Shown: in pieces, positions 16,056-23,902 of the stretch | How positions within the stretch are numbered: position 1 is the stretch's first letter | How the letters are laid out: each line of letters starts with the position of its first letter | Source of the DNA: Sphingomonas_D zeicaulis | GTDB lineage: Bacteria; Pseudomonadota; Alphaproteobacteria; Sphingomonadales; Sphingomonadaceae | Direction: 5' to 3' | Length of the DNA: 64,000 nt | NCBI RefSeq assembly: GCF_050433225.1 | Contig: NZ_JBNPXQ010000003.1 | Location: forward strand, 62,001 to 126,000 | Translations under genes and position numbers: made by a program | Notes under the pieces: generated by a model | The model's input: the letters and a program-made list of their open reading frames with translations, nothing else | What the model was told of the DNA's origin: nothing | Database searches by the model: none

Positions 16056-16693
16056 TCTTGGACGACGCGGCGATCGCCGCCTTCATTACGGCCAATCTGC
16101 CACTGGTGGAGACGCCCGGCGTTCCCGAAATCCGATTGCATCAGGCCGCACCTACCAGCGGGCTCCGCCGGCTGGCGGCGGGGACCGGCGCCTTCGCGTC
16201 GCCCTACTGGGCCTATCGCTGGGGCGGCGGCCTCGCGCTTGCCCGGCATGTGCTTGATCGGCCGGAAAGCGTCGCGGGACGGCGCGTGCTCGATCTCGGC
16301 ACCGGATCGGGGCTGGTCGCGATCGCGGCGGTGCTGGCGGGCGCGCCCGAGGTGCGCGCGGTGGATGTCGACCGCCATGCAACGATCGCAGCGGGGCTCA
16401 ATGCCGCGGCGAACGGCGTCAGCATCGCGGCGGAGACAGTGGACCTCACGCGCAGCACGGCGCCGGATACCGATCTGATCCTCGTCGGCGACCTGTTCTA
16501 TGCCGCTGGGCTGGCGCGACGGGTGACGCGCTTTCTCGATCGATGCGTGGGTGCCGGCGTCGACGTGCTGGTCGGGGATCCGGCGCGGACGCATCTGGCG
16601 CTGGCGCGGCTGGAAGAGATCGGGCGCTATGCGGTGGCGGAGACCGGCGTAGCCAAGCCGGGTTTCGTGTATCGGTATCGGGTGAGGAGCTAA
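16052..16693 (+). CDS. class I SAM methyltransferase, EtfB lysine methyltransferase-like
   Basis: 213 residues. The GTG start overlaps the sigma factor stop (GTGA), implying coupling. The pattern VPEIRLHQAAPTSGLRRL near the N-terminus, FASPYWAYRWGGGLALARHVL, and the SAM motif VLDLGTGSGLVAIAAVLAG with the acidic VDVDRHA match the COG3897/METTL20 family. Bacterial members methylate lysines of electron transfer flavoprotein beta. The post-motif ILVGDLFYAAGLARRV fits the D/N-x-F-Y substrate motif. The annotation as an EtfB methyltransferase is by family, not proven here. Confidence 0.8.
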   Translation: MILDDAAIAAFITANLPLVETPGVPEIRLHQAAPTSGLRRLAAGTGAFASPYWAYRWGGGLALARHVLDRPESVAGRRVLDLGTGSGLVAIAAVLAGAPEVRAVDVDRHATIAAGLNAAANGVSIAAETVDLTRSTAPDTDLILVGDLFYAAGLARRVTRFLDRCVGAGVDVLVGDPARTHLALARLEEIGRYAVAETGVAKPGFVYRYRVRS

Positions 16694-18015
16694 GCCGCCG
16701 CAACCACGCCCGCCGGCACCCCGGCGGCGGCCCGGCGCCGCCCCTGCCCCAGCACCAGCAGCGCGGCGAGCCCGCACAACACCGGCGGTAGCGCATAGGC
16801 CAGGCGGATCGCCCACAGACTGGCGTCGGCGGCGGCGCCCGACGCGCTCGTGCCGCCGATCGCGGCCAGCGCCATCCACGCGCCAAGCCCCATCGCCAGC
16901 TTCAACGTGATGTTGCTCACCGAATAGCAGCTCGCGCCCTGGCGCAGCCCGGTGAGCGCGGCGGCGCGGGTGATTTCGGAAACCATCGTGCGCAGCAGCA
17001 GATAGTCGACGCCCATGAACAGGCTGCGCGCGATCAGGAAGAGGATGGCGGGGGCGATCTGGCCAGCGGGCAGCAGCAGCGCGAGCGGCATTACCGCCAC
17101 CTGCCAGCCATAGGCCAGCATCAGCAGCCGGCGATGGCCGATCCGGCCGGCGAGCTTCCCCCACAGCGGCAAGGTGAGCAGCGGCACTGCCGATTGCGCG
17201 AGAAGCAGGCTGCTCGCCCAGCCTTCCAGCGCCAGCCCGCGTTCGATGAACAGCAGGAAGGTGGCGAACATCGCCGAATCCGAAAGGCCGGCGAACAGAT
17301 AGAGCAGCAGCACCGGGTGCAGCGAGCGCGTGCGCAGGATCTGCCAGAACAGCCGCAGCGGGTTGCCGAGTTCGGCGCGACGATCGTCGGCGATCATGGG
17401 TTCGGCGACGAAGCGCAGCACCAGCGTCATCGAGAGGGGCGTGAACAGGATCAGGCTCAACCCGAGTGCCGCGACCTGCCCTTCGCGGCCGATGCCCAGC
17501 ATGCGTTCGAGCAATGCCGGCAGGAAGAGGATCGCGATGCCGCCGGCCACCGCAAACCAGGTCTTCGCGCCGATGATCCGCAGCCGTTCCGCCGCATCGC
17601 GGCCCAGTTCGAGCGCCCAGCCGCCATGCGGCGTGACCATCATCATATAGCCGAGATGGAGCAGCAGGCAGGCCGCGATCAATGTTGCAGGGCCCGTCCA
17701 CGGCCAGACGAAGAAGGCGCCGAGCGCGCCGATGACGATCAGCGGCGTGCCCGCCACCAGCCAGGGCCGGCGATGGCCATAGCGCGTAGGAAAACGGTCG
17801 CTCGCCCAGCCGATCAGCGGGTCGATCAGGCTGTCGAACAGCCGCGCCGCCATCAGCACGAAGCCCGCCATGCCCAGCGACAGGCCGAGCGTGGTCGAGA
17901 AGAAGTTGGGCAGATAGACGCGCCACGCCGTCTCGATCGTCTGCACGACGACCATCGGCAATGAGAATGCGACGAGCCCGACCAGGCTCAGCCGCTCGGC
18001 CGATTCGCTCCGCAC
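16690..18015 (-). CDS. MFS transporter, glycoside-pentoside-hexuronide (GPH) type
   Basis: 441 residues with about 12 hydrophobic helices. The GPH signature regions are visible: VYLPNFFSTTLGLSLG, then MAARLFDSLIDPLIGWASDRFPTRYGHRRPWLVAGTPL (first half), and ITRAAALTGLRQGASCYSVSNITLKLAMGLG (second half). Such carriers are mostly cation-linked sugar or small-solute symporters in the inner membrane. It lies 62 bp downstream of the double-TetR gene on the same strand, so the two probably form a unit. Its 3' end overlaps the convergent methyltransferase stop by four bases. Confidence 0.88.
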   Translation of the reverse strand: MRSESAERLSLVGLVAFSLPMVVVQTIETAWRVYLPNFFSTTLGLSLGMAGFVLMAARLFDSLIDPLIGWASDRFPTRYGHRRPWLVAGTPLIVIGALGAFFVWPWTGPATLIAACLLLHLGYMMMVTPHGGWALELGRDAAERLRIIGAKTWFAVAGGIAILFLPALLERMLGIGREGQVAALGLSLILFTPLSMTLVLRFVAEPMIADDRRAELGNPLRLFWQILRTRSLHPVLLLYLFAGLSDSAMFATFLLFIERGLALEGWASSLLLAQSAVPLLTLPLWGKLAGRIGHRRLLMLAYGWQVAVMPLALLLPAGQIAPAILFLIARSLFMGVDYLLLRTMVSEITRAAALTGLRQGASCYSVSNITLKLAMGLGAWMALAAIGGTSASGAAADASLWAIRLAYALPPVLCGLAALLVLGQGRRRAAAGVPAGVVAAA

Positions 18016-18077
18016 GGTAGCGCCCCTTTCGAGCGCGCCTGTGCCGACCGGCTATGACGGGGATATGACGGCCCGGT

Positions 18078-19280
18078 TCAGCCCGCGCCGCGATCCAGCC
18101 GCGCGAGCAATGGCGCATAATCGCTGTCCGGCCCCGGCGCCCTGCCTGAGCAGATGCAAGCGCGGTTGCGGCCGCTGGCGAAGGCCGAGATGATCGCGCC
18201 GTCGATCACCGATGCCGGACGGTCCGGCCCGAGCATCCCCTGCAGCATCCGGCCGGAGGTACGCCCGCGCAGATAGCGCAGCCGCGCGGCGAAGGGCTGC
18301 AGCGCCGGATTGCGCGCGCAGGCCATGAACAATTCCTCCGCGGCCAGCATGTGCGTGCGTTCAGGCAGCAACCCGTCCATCGCCGCGAGCGCTTCCGCGC
18401 GGTTCGGCAACGGCGCGTCCAGCCCGCTCTCCTGCGTCATTCGGCGGTAGATCGCCTCGAACGCGCCCTGCAACAGTTCCGCGCTGGTACGGAACTTGTA
18501 GGAGACGACGCCCAAGGTCACCCCCGCCTCCGCCGCCACCGCACGGTGGGTTAGCCCGGCGACGCCGCGCGCCGCGATCGTCCGCGCCGCCGCCGCCGCG
18601 ACCGCGTCCGCCACCGCATCGTCGGGCGGCGGCGGCGGCAGCAATTCACCGGCGCCGGCGCGCGCGCGTTCGAACCAGGGCGCGGCGCTGCCGATCCGGC
18701 CATCGAGCCACCCCGCCCAGCCCTGGCACAATTCGGTAAGCGCGGCGCGGTCGACCGGGCGGCGCCAGCGCAGCAGATGCAGGCCGGTCACCCCGTCGAA
18801 CAGCCAGGCGAGCGCATTCGCCATGTCGGCCAGGCCGAGCCGCGCGGCGAGGTCGTCCCAGAAGCCCTGCCACAGCGCATCCCACTTCGCGGATCCCGCG
18901 ATGTGGCGCGGGTCGCGCAGCGCCGCGAGCTGCGCCTCGCGGCGCGCGAAGGCGAGCGGGCGCTGCATCTCGCACCAGTCGTCGGCCAGCGCTGCGAGCA
19001 CGGGGCCGATCGACGGCGCACCGGTGCCGATCGCGGACAACTGCTCCTCACACCAGCGAGTCGCGGCATGTCGCGCCGCCTGCTGCGTGCTTTCCAACAA
19101 CTGTTCCAGATCGCCGAAGTGATAGTAGATCGAGGAGACCGGCAGCCCGGCAGCGGCGGCCAGCGGCCGCGCGGAAATTGCCGCCGCCCCTTCCCGCTCA
19201 AGCACGGAAAACACCGCTGAAACCAGCTTTTCCGGGGAAGTCGGCGCCGCGACGGCCGGCGGCAGAGGCGTGTCTGGCAT
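18078..19280 (-). CDS. tandem (double) TetR-family transcriptional regulator
   Basis: 400 residues from the ATG at 19280 (AGGAAG 5 nt upstream), twice the usual TetR length. Two complete N-terminal-type helix-turn-helix units are present. The first, at residues ~30-62, is AAAISARPLAAAAGLPVSSIYYHFGDLEQLL. The second, at ~238-271, is VAGLTHRAVAAEAGVTLGVVSYKFRTSAELL. Each is followed by a helical ligand or dimer region; the joint is a proline run near 214-219. It is encoded upstream of the GPH carrier and divergent from the TonB receptor, so it probably controls both. Confidence 0.87.
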   Translation of the reverse strand: MPDTPLPPAVAAPTSPEKLVSAVFSVLEREGAAAISARPLAAAAGLPVSSIYYHFGDLEQLLESTQQAARHAATRWCEEQLSAIGTGAPSIGPVLAALADDWCEMQRPLAFARREAQLAALRDPRHIAGSAKWDALWQGFWDDLAARLGLADMANALAWLFDGVTGLHLLRWRRPVDRAALTELCQGWAGWLDGRIGSAAPWFERARAGAGELLPPPPPDDAVADAVAAAAARTIAARGVAGLTHRAVAAEAGVTLGVVSYKFRTSAELLQGAFEAIYRRMTQESGLDAPLPNRAEALAAMDGLLPERTHMLAAEELFMACARNPALQPFAARLRYLRGRTSGRMLQGMLGPDRPASVIDGAIISAFASGRNRACICSGRAPGPDSDYAPLLARLDRGAG

Positions 19281-19335
19281 ATGATCTTCCTGTGGTCCGG
19301 CGCGCATAATCCAGGGTTCACTTCCAAGATACAAG

Positions 19336-19351
19336 TGTCACAGAGCTTACA
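19336..19351. promoter_or_regulatory. imperfect palindrome, candidate TetR operator
   Basis: TGTCACAGAGCTTACA has the dyad form TGTnA-N6-TnACA and lies midway between the divergent double-TetR start (19280) and the TonB receptor start (19396). Only the outer five positions are symmetric, so this is a tentative operator. Confidence 0.3.
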
Positions 19352-19395
19352 TACATCCGTTCTAATTGCCCGCCGACACAAAGCGGGGATTCACG

Positions 19396-21693
19396 ATGAC
19401 ACGCAGTTCTTCGGCCCGGATGCGAACGTTCGTGCTGACCGGCGCGGCCTTGCTCGCCAGCGTTCCGGGAATGGCCGCCGCAGCCGATGAAGCCGCCGCC
19501 GACGCCGCGCCCGAACAGGCCGCGCAGCAAGATCCCGAAGGCGGCCTTGTCGACATCGTCGTCACCGCCGAGAAGCGCGAGACCAACCTGCAGAAGACGC
19601 CGATCGCGATCTCGGTGCTCGGCACGCAGGATCTCGCCAACCGCCACGTCCAGAGCCTGTCGGACCTGATGGACGGCGCGGTGCCCTCGCTGCGCATCGC
19701 GCCGTTCTTCTCGCGCAACTCGGCGCTGACCGTCGGCATCCGCGGCATCGTTCCGTTCGATGCCAACCAGCCGAGCCGCGACTCTGGCGTGGGCGTCTAT
19801 ATCGACGGCGTCTATCTCGGCCGTTCGCAGGGCCTTGGCATGGCGCTGATGGACGTCGAACGGATCGAGGTGCTGAAGGGGCCGCAGGGCACCTTGTTCG
19901 GCCGCAACTCCACCGGCGGCGCGGTGAGCATCGTCACCAAGAAGCCCTCGGGCGAGTTCCAGCTTCGCCAGACCGTAGGCGTGCGCAATTTCGGCGGCTA
20001 TTCCAGCGAGACGCACCTCGATCTGCCGTCGTTCGCCGGGATCAGCCTGAAGTTCGACGGGCTGATTTCCAAGCGCGACGGCACGGTGAAGAACACCCTC
20101 GCCGACGAGAAGGATTTCAATGCCTTCGACCGCCGCGGCATCCACGGCGCCGCGCTGTGGGAGCCGAGCAGCCGCTTCAGCGCGCAGCTCGACGCCGATT
20201 ATACCTATGACGTCACCACGCCCTATTACGTCCAGTTGCTCAACAAGAACCCGGCGGCGCCGGCGCTGGCGCCGATCGTGCAGGTGCAGCCGGATCGCGC
20301 GAAGACCGTCGATATTGGTGTGCCGCAGCGAGGCAATGTCGGCGAGACCTGGGGCATCGGCCTGCACATGAACTTCAAGGCGATGGATGGCCTCGAACTG
20401 CGCTCGATCACCTCCTACCGCCATCTCGAGCAGGACCAGTGGGACAATGGCATCGGCGCGCATGCCGGCGTGTTCCGTCCCAACGCCAATTTCGCGCGCT
20501 ACAGCCTTGCCTCGCTGCGGCAGGAGCAGTTCAGCCAGGAACTGCAGGCGCTCGGCAGCGTCGGCCGGCTCGATTATGTCGGCGGCCTCTATTATTATCA
20601 TGAGGCGGGCGACGACGACGCCTGGAGCCCCAACACGATGCGCTGGAATGCGGACGGCACCGCCGCCACGCCGCTGCCCTCGCTCGAAGCCGGCGCCACC
20701 GGCCCCTTCCCCGACCGCGCGAGCACCGCGAAGGCGGACAGCTATGCCGTGTTCGGCCAGGCGACGTGGACGCCGCCGGTGCTGGGCGACATGCTCAAGC
20801 TGACGCTTGGCGGCCGCTACACGCATGACGACAAGAGCGGCCGGCTCTACAAGGTTAACGGCGCCGATGCGCCCTACAGCTTCACCTTCACCGCCGATCG
20901 TTTCGATCCGCAGGTGACGGTGGCGTTCGATCCGAGCAACGCCGTGCAGCTCTATGGCAAGTGGGGCACCGCCTATCGCGCCGGCGGCGCCAATTCGCGC
21001 TCGCTGAGCTATCGCGCGTTCGGGCCGGAGAAGGTTTCCACCTTCGAGGCGGGCATGAAATCCAGCTTCTGGGATCGCAAGGGCCGCTTCAACATCGCCG
21101 CCTATACGACGCGCTACACTGACATCCAGATCGACTTCAGCGCCACCAATCTCGACAACAGCAACCGCACCACGCTGGAAACCGTCAATGCGCCGGGCCA
21201 TGGCACGATCCAGGGCATCGAGGTGGATGGCTCGATCGCGCCGGTGCGCGGCCTGACGATCTCGGCGGGCTATGCCTATACGCATGGCGACCTGCCGCAG
21301 GCGGCCAACCCGTTCCGCGCTGGCGCGATCCAGGACGTGTATGTGGTCTATACCCCCGAACATGCCGGCAGCGCCTCGATCGACTATGAGCTGCCGCTGA
21401 CCGGCGACACCGTCATGCGCGCGCATCTCGATGCCAATGTTGCGGAGGGCTATCGCGCGCTTTCGGGCGAGGACACGATGACCGACAGCTCGTTCGTGGT
21501 GAACGGCCGGCTTTCGGTGGCGGGCATCTCGCTGACCCGCGGCGCCAGCCTCGAGCTGTCGCTGTGGTCGCGCAACCTGTTCAACGAGCAGCACCTCTTC
21601 CTGCGCAGTTCCGCCGCCTACGCCGCCGGTGGCGACTACGGCATCTTCAACGAACCCCGCACCTTCGGCCTCGACGGCACGATCCGGTTCTGA
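19396..21693 (+). CDS. TonB-dependent outer-membrane receptor
   Basis: 765 residues from the ATG at 19396, with GGGGA upstream. A signal peptide (RTFVLTGAALLASVPGMAAAA) is followed by the TonB box region DIVVTAEKRETNLQKTPIAI. The plug contains LTVGIRGIVPFD, VGVYIDGVYLGRS and RIEVLKGPQGTLFGRNSTGGAV. A long beta-barrel follows, ending in the C-terminal Phe typical of barrel insertion (FGLDGTIRF). The substrate cannot be read from sequence. A secreted phosphatase follows 20 bp downstream, and an inner-membrane carrier with its regulator is divergent. Confidence 0.95.
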   Translation: MTRSSSARMRTFVLTGAALLASVPGMAAAADEAAADAAPEQAAQQDPEGGLVDIVVTAEKRETNLQKTPIAISVLGTQDLANRHVQSLSDLMDGAVPSLRIAPFFSRNSALTVGIRGIVPFDANQPSRDSGVGVYIDGVYLGRSQGLGMALMDVERIEVLKGPQGTLFGRNSTGGAVSIVTKKPSGEFQLRQTVGVRNFGGYSSETHLDLPSFAGISLKFDGLISKRDGTVKNTLADEKDFNAFDRRGIHGAALWEPSSRFSAQLDADYTYDVTTPYYVQLLNKNPAAPALAPIVQVQPDRAKTVDIGVPQRGNVGETWGIGLHMNFKAMDGLELRSITSYRHLEQDQWDNGIGAHAGVFRPNANFARYSLASLRQEQFSQELQALGSVGRLDYVGGLYYYHEAGDDDAWSPNTMRWNADGTAATPLPSLEAGATGPFPDRASTAKADSYAVFGQATWTPPVLGDMLKLTLGGRYTHDDKSGRLYKVNGADAPYSFTFTADRFDPQVTVAFDPSNAVQLYGKWGTAYRAGGANSRSLSYRAFGPEKVSTFEAGMKSSFWDRKGRFNIAAYTTRYTDIQIDFSATNLDNSNRTTLETVNAPGHGTIQGIEVDGSIAPVRGLTISAGYAYTHGDLPQAANPFRAGAIQDVYVVYTPEHAGSASIDYELPLTGDTVMRAHLDANVAEGYRALSGEDTMTDSSFVVNGRLSVAGISLTRGASLELSLWSRNLFNEQHLFLRSSAAYAAGGDYGIFNEPRTFGLDGTIRF

Positions 21694-21713
21694 TCCTTTC
21701 GGAGATTCAATCC

Positions 21714-22577
21714 ATGCATAACTTCCACTTCGCGGGCGCGCTCGGCGCGCTCGCCCTCCTCACCGCCGGCTTCGCCGCGACGCTGCCGGTCGATGCCCGC
21801 ACCCCGGTGCAGGCCGCGCCGGCCCACCAGCGCCTGCTGCCGCTGGAAGGCGGGCAGAATTTCCGCGATCTCGGCGGCTACCGCACGCGTGGCGGCAAGA
21901 CGGTGCGGTGGGGCGTGCTGTTCCGCTCGGGCGCGATGAACGGCCTGACCGCCAACGACTACGCCTATCTGGAAAAGATCGGCATCCGCACCGTCTGCGA
22001 TTTCCGCAGCACCGCCGAGCGGACCTCGGCCCCGGTGCGATGGCCGGGCGGCCAGACGCCGGCGGTGTTCGCCGACGATTATGTGCTGGACATGGGCGGC
22101 ATGGATTTCCGGGCCGCGGCAAGCTGGTCCGCCGAGGATGCCAAAGGCAAGATGGCGGCGCTCTATCCGCACCTGCTGAACCAGTTCAACGGCCAGTATC
22201 GCCGCATGTTCGCGCAGCTTCTGACGGGCAACGTACCGCTTGCCTTCAACTGCTCGGCGGGCAAGGACCGCACCGGCGTTGCCGCCGCGCTGATTCTGAC
22301 TGCGCTCGACGTGCCGCGCGAGACGGTGATCGAGGATTATCTGCTCTCCAACCGCTATTTCGACCCGAAGAAGATCGAGGCCGATCCGCCGTCCGCCGCC
22401 TGGACGAAGCTGCCGCCGGCGGTGACGAAGGCGTTCATGGGCGTCGACCGCAGCTATATGGAAGCGGTATTCAAGGCGATCGACACGCATCCCGGCGGCG
22501 CCAAGGCCTATCTGCGCGACAGGCTGGGGCTTGGCGATGCCGAATTGACGCAGCTTCGGGCGCGCTACACCGCCTGA
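21714..22577 (+). CDS. exported tyrosine-phosphatase-like protein (Y_phosphatase3 family)
   Basis: 287 residues. The signal peptide GALGALALLTAGFAATLPVDA directs it to the periplasm. NFRDLGGYRTRGGKTVRWG and VLFRSGAMNGLT are characteristic of the bacterial LipA/MptpB-like phosphatases. The P-loop FNCSAGKDRTG gives Cys180-x5-Arg186; the usual preceding His is Asn here. Members act on phosphotyrosine or phosphoinositides. A GGAG lies about 9 nt before the ATG, 20 bp after the TonB receptor, so cotranscription is likely and a role in processing the receptor's substrate is an attractive inference. Confidence 0.88.
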   Translation: MHNFHFAGALGALALLTAGFAATLPVDARTPVQAAPAHQRLLPLEGGQNFRDLGGYRTRGGKTVRWGVLFRSGAMNGLTANDYAYLEKIGIRTVCDFRSTAERTSAPVRWPGGQTPAVFADDYVLDMGGMDFRAAASWSAEDAKGKMAALYPHLLNQFNGQYRRMFAQLLTGNVPLAFNCSAGKDRTGVAAALILTALDVPRETVIEDYLLSNRYFDPKKIEADPPSAAWTKLPPAVTKAFMGVDRSYMEAVFKAIDTHPGGAKAYLRDRLGLGDAELTQLRARYTA

Positions 22578-22632
22578 TCCCGTCTCCGGCAGTGCGGCAA
22601 GCCAGCCGCTTCCCGCACTGCCGAAGTTCTGC

Positions 22633-23484
22633 TCAGCGCTCCGTCGGGGTCGGCGAGGCCGTGCGGCCATGCAGCGCGTCGATCTCCGCCTGCCGGGTGC
22701 GGAGGTAGTTCTCGCGGACGGCGGCATAGGGGTCGGCAGCACCTTCCCGCACCCTGCGGATCGCGCCATCGGCTTGCGCACGCTCGTCGACCAGGCGGAT
22801 GGTGGTGGTCGGCAGAACGAACGCCGGATCATCGAACGGGCGCCCGACCGCCACCGGCAGTACCGACAGATCGCCGATCCGCCCGACAAGATCGCGAACC
22901 GTCGTCGGGCCCATCAGCGGCAGATAAAGATAGGGGCCCGGCTTCACGCCATAATAGCCCAGGGTGTAGCCGAAGCCGTTGTTTCGCCGCGGCAGATTGA
23001 ACGGCTGCCGTTTCGCCACATCGAACAGCCCGGCGACGCCGATCGTCGAATTGATGGCGAAGCGCCCCAGGGTTTCCGCGCTCTTTCCCGGCTTGAGCTG
23101 CAGCAGATAGTTGAGCGCGACGATCGGTTCCTGAAGATTGCCCAACGCGTTGCGTAAGCCGCTGCGCACCGGCGACGGCACGACGCGACTGTAGGCGCGC
23201 GCGACCGGCCCCGTGACCGCTTCGTCGACCGACTGAACGACCGCGAATGACTGCGCGTTGATTCCGCGCAGAGGATCGCTCGGTGGCGCCTCGGACCGCG
23301 CGGTCACGACGATTGTACCATCCTGGGGCTGGGCTGGTTGCGGCGGCTCTGCGGACGGCAGATCACCCGCCTCGATCTGTGCCGCCTGCACCATGACCGC
23401 CGGCGCGGGCGACGCGGGGACCAGCACGAGATCCGCGTGGATCCCGACCAGCGGCACCGCAATGATTGACGCAAACAGGGTCAT
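22633..23484 (-). CDS. mlaA: MlaA-family protein (retrograde lipid transport), no lipobox
   Basis: 283 residues from the ATG at 23484, supported by AAGGAAG 6-7 nt upstream; an open frame to 23568 looks non-coding. Family blocks: DPLRGINAQSFAVVQSVDEA, LGRFAINSTIGVAGLFDVA, GFGYTLGYYGVKPGPYLYLP and GPTTVRDLVGRIGDL. MlaA pulls mislocalised phospholipids from the outer leaflet of the outer membrane. Oddities: the protein has no cysteine at all, so it cannot be a lipoprotein as in E. coli, and DGTIVVTAR just before the domain looks like a TonB-box motif. Confidence 0.88.
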   Translation of the reverse strand: MTLFASIIAVPLVGIHADLVLVPASPAPAVMVQAAQIEAGDLPSAEPPQPAQPQDGTIVVTARSEAPPSDPLRGINAQSFAVVQSVDEAVTGPVARAYSRVVPSPVRSGLRNALGNLQEPIVALNYLLQLKPGKSAETLGRFAINSTIGVAGLFDVAKRQPFNLPRRNNGFGYTLGYYGVKPGPYLYLPLMGPTTVRDLVGRIGDLSVLPVAVGRPFDDPAFVLPTTTIRLVDERAQADGAIRRVREGAADPYAAVRENYLRTRQAEIDALHGRTASPTPTER

Positions 23485-23674
23485 TCGCTCTTCCTTCGGG
23501 AGACGCAGGCGCGATGCATTCGAACAGCGCCACGGCCGATGTCGTGCCGGCGAGAAGTGGAACCGCAAACAGTGTGGCGACGCCCCATTTTAGGAAGTCG
23601 GCGCGATCCGATCCTTCGAGGCTGCGCAATGAACCCCGCGATGCATCCATTGACCGGGCGCCGGTTTCCGTCAT
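23363..23674 (-). CDS. possible small membrane protein overlapping mlaA
   Basis: 103 codons beginning with an ATG that has GAGGG 5 nt upstream. The first ~64 codons are outside mlaA and encode a polar head plus one hydrophobic helix (FLKWGVATLFAVPLLAGTTSA). The last ~40 codons overlap mlaA in another frame and are Gly/Arg-rich, as expected of a shadow. It may be a real small protein, a leader, or nothing; not recognised. Confidence 0.25.
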   Translation of the reverse strand: MTETGARSMDASRGSLRSLEGSDRADFLKWGVATLFAVPLLAGTTSAVALFECIAPASPEGRANDPVCVNHCGAAGRDPRGSRAGPRVARAGGHGAGGTDRGG

Positions 23675-23902
23675 GCTGACCCTCGTTCCTCGTTCGGCTT
23701 GCCGATCGGATTAGAAGGCATGTTTGATGATCGGAATGCCCGATGCGGGAATTAACCTGCCCATTCGTGCAGACGCCCCGCTCCGACGTTTTGCAGGATC
23801 GTGCAGCTTCTGTGTGAGATCGGGCATGGCGCTCCAGCCTGGGATGCGCATTCTTGGCGCTTGATCGATCAACAAGCGCACGATGAGCGAGCCCCGTTCG
23901 AA
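23675..23902. other. intergenic region before DUF2306 gene
   Basis: About 230 bp between the mlaA side and the DUF2306 start (part of a 418-bp gap between the well-supported genes). I see no convincing coding frame, RNA fold or repeat. Promoters for the divergent genes should be here. Confidence 0.4.

Noticed and set aside
15905..18118. 737-codon minus-strand frame over the sigma-factor end, the methyltransferase and the MFS gene
   Set aside because: It overlaps three well-supported genes in other frames and has no recognisable domain.
19318..21594. 758-codon open frame antisense to the TonB receptor gene
   Set aside because: High-GC codon bias keeps the opposite frame open; its product is Arg/Ala-rich with no domain, while the sense strand has a signal peptide, plug and barrel.
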